Source: Batkoa obscura (taxonomy: Eukaryota > Entomophthoromycota > Entomophthoromycetes > Entomophthorales > Batkoaceae). Taken from it: a DNA stretch of 64,000 bases. Positions 57,596 to 64,000 of this stretch are shown one piece after another. The stretch covers positions 62,001 to 126,000 of the forward strand of contig JASVEC010000037.1 of NCBI GenBank assembly GCA_030770535.1, read 5' to 3'. The translations under genes were made by a program, and so were the position numbers. The notes under the pieces are model-generated. The model saw only the letters and a list, made by a program, of their open reading frames with translations, made no database searches and was not told where the DNA came from. Positions within the stretch are counted from its first letter, which is position 1. Each line of letters begins with the position of its first letter.

Positions 57596-59226
57596 AGTTT
57601 TTGATTTTAAAGTATTTATTTATGTTTAATAAAAAGTTTGTTTTATTTTTATTTTGACATCTATTTTATATCAGTCTTTTAAAAAATGCTAATCAGGATA
57701 GATACTTTTATAAATTAATTTTATTGGCTAATCAATCACTAGCAATTTTTGTTTTTTAATAACTTTCATATCATTAATATCTGTAATTTCATTATTATAT
57801 CTATAAGGTAGTTTTTCATCATAAGAAATTATTAAACTTGTGCTCCTTTAGTTATCCTGATTTTTACTTATTGACAATAATCTCTTAAAAAAACCTAGTC
57901 ATTTATTTATTAATATAAATCATACTAATATTGGTTGTATATCTACTTAAATAATAACAATAAATAGGTACTTTCTGGATAATATAATGTACATAAAGCC
58001 TTTAGAATTTATATAATTAATTTCTATAATGAGGCCTTGTAAAGTTTCTGAACCGAAGAAACTATTGTAGATAAAATATTACTTTACTAATGATATTGAT
58101 AATGTACTATTTAGTATGTCAGCTCCTATCCGCTTCACTAGTACAGTCTATTTAAGAATAACGTCTCTATGAAAGTAGTTTTATAGTCTTTGTTAGGTCT
58201 CTATTTGTATAATTCATTAAACTATCATAATATTAGTATAAGAAGCTCTAAATTACATAAAATAGCAACACCGTTGCTAGTATCATACACAAATGACAAT
58301 AAAGTTATAAAGACGCTTGTTTAACGATGTTAATCAAAAATAAGATTTATCCTCAACCGTAGATTTATTATCATATCTATTAAAAGCTACTTATACAATT
58401 TCTAAGTATTTATTTTGCAATTTATCATGAATTAAGGTGTAGCATTATACTATTCACTTATTCTATTAATGTAACCATTGTGATCATTTGGGCCAATTTT
58501 TATATATGATGCTAATGTATCAGAGAATTAAATATATAAATTGTAGTGGCATTCATAAAGCCTCTTTAGTGTGATATAAAAAGTTGATAGTTTATTGGGA
58601 TTGAAGGGCTTAAGGGTGAAAGGGTTACTAAAATTAAATTGAATACTATTATTTTGGTAATGCGAAAGCTGTTTACTGTGTTTGTACAGTTATTGTTACT
58701 TTACAACAATGATTTGAGATGAATTTACAACACTTTGTAACTGTTCCTTTAACTTGGTTACATAAGGCCATGGATAGATAAATGAGACATAAGTAATGTT
58801 GTGGAAGAAGATTAGTTTTTGTAAGTGAATAAAGCTGTTAAGCTTAACAAAGAGTTTTAGATAAAATAACAACTAAGTAAGCGGTAGGATTTTTAGAAGC
58901 TTAAATCAGGCCATACTTTTATAAAGATTACAGTATTGAAATATAGACTATTTATACATAAATATGCAACTTTTTTCCAAGAACATAAATAGAGCATATG
59001 GGAGTGTCTTTTAACTTCATTGTTTTTTCCATTTTTTAAGTGCTATTTAAGCGGAAAATTTGTTAGCAAAATTCTTAAAAAATACATCCCCACATATTTC
59101 ACTACAATTCAATAAAGTGAACTCTGTTATATTAAAGCAATTACAATATTTAGAATTCATTAAAATTAAATGATATCTAATAGGTTTAAATAAAAATTAA
59201 TCTTTATTTACAATTAATTATACTAT
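57596..59226. other. Intergenic, one MITE
   Basis: A reverse MITE copy is at 58997-59095. Positions 58100-58900 are less AT-rich than their surroundings but are closed in all frames every few dozen codons; possibly a relic gene, not assignable. Confidence 0.4.
58997..59095 (-). mobile_element. MITE copy 22
   Basis: Reverse copy, TATGGGAGTGT and ACATCCCCACATA. Confidence 0.87.
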
Positions 59227-59709
59227 TTACACAACACTACGATTATATTTAGCAGCAGAAATTTTAGCATCTCCTTTTAACTTATCTTGTGTACCAGATA
59301 CAACGACTTCAGGCTTATTTAATGCTTTACCAACTGTTTCTTTAATACTACCTTTCACTTTATCCATTCTTCCTCCCATGCTGCTTGGTTTTGCATTTCC
59401 AGGTTGAGCTGGATTGTTATGGGTATGACCAACGGTATTATGACCGGCAGTATAGTGTCCAGTAGTAGGGTGACTGGCGGTGTGATGGCCAGTACCAACA
59501 ATAGGTTGTCCAGTAGTGTGATGGCCAGTAGTATGATGACCAGTACCAACGATAGGTTGTCCAGTAGTGTGATGGCCAGTAGTATGATGACCAGTACCAA
59601 CGATAGGTTGTCCAGTAGTATGGTGATCAGTGATGTTATGACCAGTAGTATGATGGGTACCAGCTGGTTCAGTAATTACGTTAGAGTGTTTATTGTTTTT
59701 TAAATGCAT
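59227..59709 (-). CDS. His/Thr/Gly-repeat protein with C-terminal CsbD domain
   Basis: Single exon, 160 residues. The N-terminal two thirds is a tandem array of a 17-residue unit, GTGHHTTGHHTTGQPIV (51-bp DNA repeats at about 59480-59640), with diverged units either side. The C-terminus is a clear CsbD domain: GRMDKVKGSIKETVGKAL, then TQDKLKGDAKISAAK. CsbD proteins are stress-induced in bacteria and common in fungi, with unknown biochemistry. The His-rich array could bind metal, which is speculation. Close in domain plan to the 906-residue protein at 42 kb (KGSIKKTIGKL against KGSIKETVGKA). Confidence 0.82.
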   Translation of the reverse strand: MHLKNNKHSNVITEPAGTHHTTGHNITDHHTTGQPIVGTGHHTTGHHTTGQPIVGTGHHTTGHHTTGQPIVGTGHHTASHPTTGHYTAGHNTVGHTHNNPAQPGNAKPSSMGGRMDKVKGSIKETVGKALNKPEVVVSGTQDKLKGDAKISAAKYNRSVV

Positions 59710-60193
59710 TTTGAATATTTAATGTTATTTTAGAATATTTTTCTGTGTATTTATATTATTTTTTTGCTACAGTTTACTCTATTTTGATTTTTTGTTATGC
59801 AATTATGATTTTAACTTTTGTATTGATAAATCAATTAGCTGTAACTATTAAATCATTTTTTATAGTTTATTTTTAAATTAAGATTTCAAACTGACGTATT
59901 AAAATCGAAAAAAATTTAAAATTTAAAAATTAAGGTTTATACTTTATGCAAATTAAATAATTAACATTATTATGTAACATTAATAATAAAGATTTCATTG
60001 ATCTTAAAAGTCTTTTTATTTTAATACAATGAGTAATACGATGTAATTTTCATTTTATTTTTTAATGATTTAAACTTATGTCAATTATTATGATTACTGA
60101 CATTACCTTAGCATTTTTATATCACTGAAATATAATTTTGACCTTTTTTAACTAAAGATGAGTTTAATTCCATTGAAAAATAACATATGAATA

Positions 60194-60294
60194 TATAGCG
60201 ATGTATTTTTGTGCTTAAGAATTTTACTAACAATTCCCCCGCTTAAGTAGCGCTTAGAAAATGGAAAAAGTGAAGCCAAAAAAGACATCCTCTA
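60194..60294 (+). mobile_element. MITE copy 23
   Basis: Forward copy, TATAGCGATGT and ACATCCTCTAT; small internal loss. Confidence 0.83.
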
Positions 60295-60504
60295 TGGCTT
60301 AAATCAAAATTGAAGAAGCTCAATTTTTGAATTCTTTAAAATGCAGTCAAAATACACTTTATACTTACAAGGACTTTGATTTATCTACTTTATTTAAACT
60401 TCTATATATGCTAATTAGTATGTTAGATTTAATATATATATTTTTATTTGTAAAATAGGTTGCTCTAAGACCAGTAACAAAAAATTATTGATTAAATTGA
60501 ATAA

Positions 60505-60840
60505 AGTATCGCTTCTAACAAGGTACAATGCAGAAGTACTTCTATCTCTAGTGGAATGCATAATAAAAATACCACCATCTCCTTCACTCGACCAGAGCAC
60601 AGGAGTATGGTTGTTTTAAACAAAACATAAAACAGAAGTATCACTGTTGATACCAAGTTGGAACATAAAGGATCTAAAAGTTATAGTCAATCAAAGATTA
60701 CAAATAGAAATAGTCCCAAATCAGGTGACAATATTTCTATTTGTAAATGAGATAAGTTTATTAGAGTCTAAAAGGATGCTACTCAAGCAAAAGAGTTTAG
60801 GGAGAGAACATTAAAATTAAAACCAATTATGGTTAATAAA
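60505..60840 (+). pseudogene. Possible decayed hydrophilic protein gene
   Basis: A Ser/Asn/Thr/Lys-rich frame is readable over about 110 codons (for example GSKSYSQSKITNRNSPKSGD) but is cut by several stop codons. A second frame is also fairly open. Composition recalls the disordered parts of the CsbD-type proteins nearby. No homology is recognised, so this is tentative. Confidence 0.25.
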
Positions 60841-61202
60841 TACTCAATTATATAACTTATTATTTAACATATTGCTTTAACAGCTCCTAAAATATTGTTA
60901 AAATAGCGCTGTTTGGCTACTTAACTGACTTTGATTTTTATAAAATACTCGATTTGTACGTTTTATTAAAATTATACGAATTTTGTGCTTTAGTTAATAT
61001 AATACAGTAAAAACTTATGTTTTTTAATAAATTCACAGTATCCGAATCAAATATTTAAATTGGTAGTTCTTTATTTTATTAGTAGTAGATGATTGATCGT
61101 TGATGATTGAAGAAGAATATATGTGAATGTTATAAAAATTTCAAGGACCTTCCTAATTCATGATAATATATTTGAAACTTATTCATAATAAAGATATAAA
61201 GA

Positions 61203-61301
61203 TATAAAGATGTTTTTTAGTTTCATTATTTTTTCCGTTTTTTAAGTGCAATTTAAGAGGAAAAATTACTAATAAAATTATTAAACAAAATACATCCCCA
61301 T
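61203..61301 (-). mobile_element. MITE copy 24
   Basis: Reverse copy, TATAAAGATGT and ACATCCCCATG. Confidence 0.85.
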
Positions 61302-61749
61302 GTCTTGAGTAGAATTATAGTTTATGCAAATAAATATATGATCCCATTATTTTTAATAAATTGAATTAACAAAATAAAATAAAACAAATTAGATAATTGA
61401 AGTTAATAATTGGTGTATTTTTTAAATCATCAAGTCATTATCTAATATTAATTATTATGTAAATCAATATCTATAATTTAATACGAATTCTGAAATTCAA
61501 ATTTACAAAAAAATATTTTTTTAATTTACTAGTTTAAAATATTATTAAAAAGGAACTAAATATTAACTTTTGTAAGTTGTATTTTTATATAGGTTAATTA
61601 ATATGGGTTTACCTCTTATGATGTATTTTATAGTTAATATTAACCTATAACTTATACTATATATTTAAAATTACTAAAGTGTTTATTCAAATTAATAATT
61701 TAGAAGTCCTAAGATTTATAATACTCCCAAATTTTAAAATAGTTTTATA

Positions 61750-61854
61750 TCTGGGGAGGTATTCTTGTGTTTAAGAATTTTACTAATAATTTTTCCACTT
61801 GAATAGTGCTTAAAAGATGGAAAAAGTGATGAAGCCAAAAAAAAACATATTCAT
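61750..61854 (+). mobile_element. MITE copy 25
   Basis: Forward copy, left end CTGGGGAGGT, right end ACATATTCATA. First of three copies packed within 375 bp. Confidence 0.86.
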
Positions 61855-61900
61855 ATAATATCAATTTTGTGTAAATAAAAAGAACAGAAGGAACACACGA

Positions 61901-62004
61901 TATGGAGGTGTTTTTTTGTGTTTAAGAATTTTACTAACAATCTTTCCACTCGAATAGCACTTAAAAAATGGAAAAATAATGAAATTAAAAAAAACATCCC
62001 CATA
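61901..62004 (+). mobile_element. MITE copy 26
   Basis: Forward copy, TATGGAGGTGT and ACATCCCCATA; 46 bp after copy 25. Confidence 0.9.
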
Positions 62005-62017
62005 TAGTTCATGTTAG

Positions 62018-62122
62018 TAATGGGGATGTTTTTTTTGCTTCATTACTTTTTCCATCTTTTAAGCGTTGTTTACATGGAAAAATTATTAGTAAAATTATTA
62101 AATACAAAAATACATCCCCAAT
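62018..62122 (-). mobile_element. MITE copy 27
   Basis: Reverse copy only 13 bp after copy 26, so the pair forms a large inverted repeat. Left end AATGGGGATGT, right end ACATCCCCAAT. Confidence 0.9.
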
Positions 62123-62659
62123 ATAGATACAAATATTAAAATTTTGTTACATAAAATTGAGTCTATTTAAACCAAAAGCGGTTTCTGTTGTTTATTAAGC
62201 AAATTATATTAAAATTGTAATAAATCGTAAAAATATAACTTATACGAATATCGACTTTATTAGTTTATGAAAAAAGTATTATAGTTTTGTTTTCATTAGG
62301 TTTGATTTATGGCGCCTAAAGGGCTTGATACCTTTTGTAAAGCTAGGCGGATATCTTTCTTTCTCCCTCATCGTTCGTTCATCTTTAAATGCTTTATCAC
62401 TTAGCCTTGTTGAGCTTTTCTCCTATAAAACACTTACGAATTCTTGTCTCTTTCAGGATTAACTCATTGAAAAGCTTAAGACATTAAATAAAATGACTAA
62501 TATTGTATTTTATACTTATATAAGTTTATTTTTATAATATACTACTACTCCTTAGCAGATAAGTGTATATAAAAATTTAATTTATCAGTTTTATGTGAAG
62601 CGATGTATTAAGTGAATAATATATAAACATTTGCATTTATTTCATATTAGAATTCCAAA

Positions 62660-62906
62660 ATGTGTCATTCTTATAACAATAGCAGCTACTAATCTTCAAG
62701 CAACTCTTTAAGTAAAGATAAAGTTGGTTACAACTAACTAAAGACTAAGATTGAATCAAAGGTATAAGTTAAAGGTGAAGCTAAACCAAGCATTGATCCT
62801 TCTCTTACTACTGATTTAGGTAACTCTCCTTCGAACAAAAAAAGACAACTCCAAGCCGGATGACTTAGAGCAACAACAGACTGTACAAGAGACCATGTAT
62901 GAGTAA
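62660..62906 (+). pseudogene. Decayed hydrophilic gene, possibly of the CsbD-type family
   Basis: From ATG at 62660 a polar frame (SSSNSLSKDKVGYN, then VKGEAKPSIDPSLTTD) is interrupted by three TAA codons, each where CAA would fit. After a frame change near the A-run at about 62837-62843 it runs on as DNSKPDDLEQQQTVQETMYE to TAA at 62904-62906. DKVGYN and VKGEAK are reminiscent of CsbD text. It looks like a dead relative of the neighbouring genes. Confidence 0.35.
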
Positions 62907-63344
62907 TAAAAAGGAGCTACTTTATCTTTACTTTATCCTTACTTTATTCATATCAAATTAGTGACTTCTATCTTATGAATAAAGCCATGCTATTAGCTTA
63001 ATTTTTTACAAACCTTAGAATAACAAAAGCTCATAGGCATTTTATTTTTGAAGAAAATCCTAGGTAGTTAGCTAGAGGTTATCAGAGGATTTAAGGTGAG
63101 TCGATTTTTGGAATGCGAATTTGAACCCAATGACTCCTTTTAGACGCAGTCATGCTAAATAAAGTAGTTTGGAATTTTGCATTATGCAGATCAGCTCATA
63201 TGAAAGAAATGGTGGATGGAGCGGTAGGGGGAGTAGAGATATCGTCTGGAGATAATTTTGTACAGTAAGAGCTGATGGTCCACATATACGTAGTCATATC
63301 AAAAAGTTATGTAAAGCTATGTGGTTTTAGGATTTATAGAAAAC

Positions 63345-63914
63345 CTAGTTAACGGGTTTATTTAATTGTAATCTCCCAACAATCAAATTCCTTTCAGCAC
63401 TAGCCTGAAGTTTATTAGGATTGCCTGTCCAATCTGATATTTTTAACTGCATTTTTGCTATCATCACGTTAAATCTTCCTTTAACTTTATTGCGTCGAAT
63501 GTCATCTGTGCCAAAGTTGTTGTGCTTTTTCTTTTCATCTTGATTTAATTCAGTTAATGCTACGAAAGTGGCGTAATCTGTAACACCTCGATCTTCTTTA
63601 TCAACTCCAATATTTTGTAAAAGTTGATTGCTTGTCTGGAGGATTTCCGTTTGCTTTAACAATCTTCCAGTTACTGTTGGGTTTGGTTTAATATTATTAG
63701 ATTCATTTGATGATTTCAATAGAACATTTGGTTTATATTTTGAAAATGAAGTTGACTCATACGTCGACCAATCGATCAATGGGGTTGCATCAGGCCCTAC
63801 ACAATGTAAAAAGGTTTGTTTTTTTATATTGTTTTTACCCTCCAATTCAATGATCTCAGTTTGTTTTATTACATCTGGCATCAAATTGTTTGTATTCAAT
63901 TTATTATCGTTCAT
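63345..63914 (-). CDS. Hydrophilic protein with CsbD-like C-terminus, paralogue 2
   Basis: Single exon, 189 residues, start at 63914. Pairs with the gene at 57002-57595: VIKQTEIIELEGKNNIKKQT, FLHCVGPDATPLIDWSTYES and RGVTDYATFVALTEL are shared in order, with an N-terminal half that I cannot assign. The C-terminal NKVKGRFNVMIAKMQLKISD, then WTGNPNKL and AERNLIVGRLQ fits a CsbD-like fold better than its paralogue does (K-V-K-G start). It faces the other copy, 5.7 kb apart, with the His-rich CsbD gene between them. Confidence 0.72.
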   Translation of the reverse strand: MNDNKLNTNNLMPDVIKQTEIIELEGKNNIKKQTFLHCVGPDATPLIDWSTYESTSFSKYKPNVLLKSSNESNNIKPNPTVTGRLLKQTEILQTSNQLLQNIGVDKEDRGVTDYATFVALTELNQDEKKKHNNFGTDDIRRNKVKGRFNVMIAKMQLKISDWTGNPNKLQASAERNLIVGRLQLNKPVN

Positions 63915-64000
63915 ATTAATTAGCTTGCTTTTTAAAATTTATAAAACATATTTTGTTCATCTTTATATATATTCTTATTGATGATTTCATCTTTCCCCAT

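Larger units (their letters stand above)
59710..63344. other. MITE-rich region with decayed reading frames
   Basis: Six MITE copies (60194, 61203, 61750, 61901, 62018 and none after 62122, giving five intact-looking starts within this span) and two broken hydrophilic frames (60505-60840 and 62660-62906). Positions 62910-63340 look less AT-rich but give no recognisable protein. Copy ends are given in their own entries. Confidence 0.45.

Noticed and set aside
59355-59703. Other open frames over the His-rich repeat gene
   Set aside because: Shadows of a 51-bp in-frame repeat; the reverse frame with the CsbD domain is the gene.

Overview
This is nuclear DNA from a strongly AT-rich eukaryote, and an early-diverging (zygomycete-grade) fungus fits best. 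The evidence is: many genes with short introns of about 40-110 bp (donors GTAAGT/GTAAAT/GTATGT, acceptors TAG/AAG/CAG); fungal-type proteins (Cwc2, Tpa1, Pet100, a STR2-like cystathionine gamma-synthase, a YGL242C-like ankyrin protein, CsbD-fold stress proteins); a polyunsaturated-type fatty acid elongase; and a seven-helix receptor. Peroxisomal (PEX19) and mitochondrial (PET100, bS16m, MSS116-like) genes argue against an anaerobic fungus or a microsporidian. The species is not determined; an entomophthoralean fungus is only a guess.

Layout. 0-1.5 kb: a partial ELO elongase and a 4-TM protein. 3.4-11.8 kb: a family array of ACOT13-like hotdog thioesterases (three forward, one reverse, one reverse pseudogene). 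14-20.3 kb: STR2-like enzyme, URI1 prefoldin-like protein, PEX19 and TMEM14. 21.9-25.1 kb: a full-length cystathionine beta-synthase homologue that has lost its catalytic lysine, convergent with CWC2, which needs a 14-nt microexon. 27.9-34.9 kb: a compact gene island (MSS116-like helicase, TPA1, ankyrin protein, PET100, glutaredoxin-like protein, TAF11). 37.3-38.2 kb: a GPCR-like gene. 42.1-47.3 kb: a 906-residue repeat protein with a CsbD-like end, URA5 and an RFC subunit. 48.9-54.2 kb: a secreted Lys/Asp/Ser repeat protein, CCT7, MRPS16 and SNF7. 57-63.9 kb: three more CsbD-type genes in otherwise decayed sequence.

The gene-poor stretches between these islands carry 27 recognisable copies (16 forward, 11 reverse) of one short element of about 105 bp. 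It has 11-bp terminal inverted repeats, TA ends and a near-palindromic interior, and looks like a Tc1/mariner-type MITE. No transposase is visible here. No copy lies inside any exon or intron I could model, and the dense gene blocks at 13.2-19.5, 27.3-35.4 and 42-55 kb have none.

The items most worth a second look are the MITE family, the thioesterase array with its gene-conversion tract and shared upstream CCAAT-type element, the apparent cystathionine beta-synthase pseudoenzyme, the CWC2 microexon, and the cluster of divergent CsbD-like proteins. Spliced models were built by eye. For most of them (but not for RFC3/5, the CBS-like gene or the partial elongase) I added up exon lengths and the total is a multiple of three, with the exception of URI1, which is one base off.
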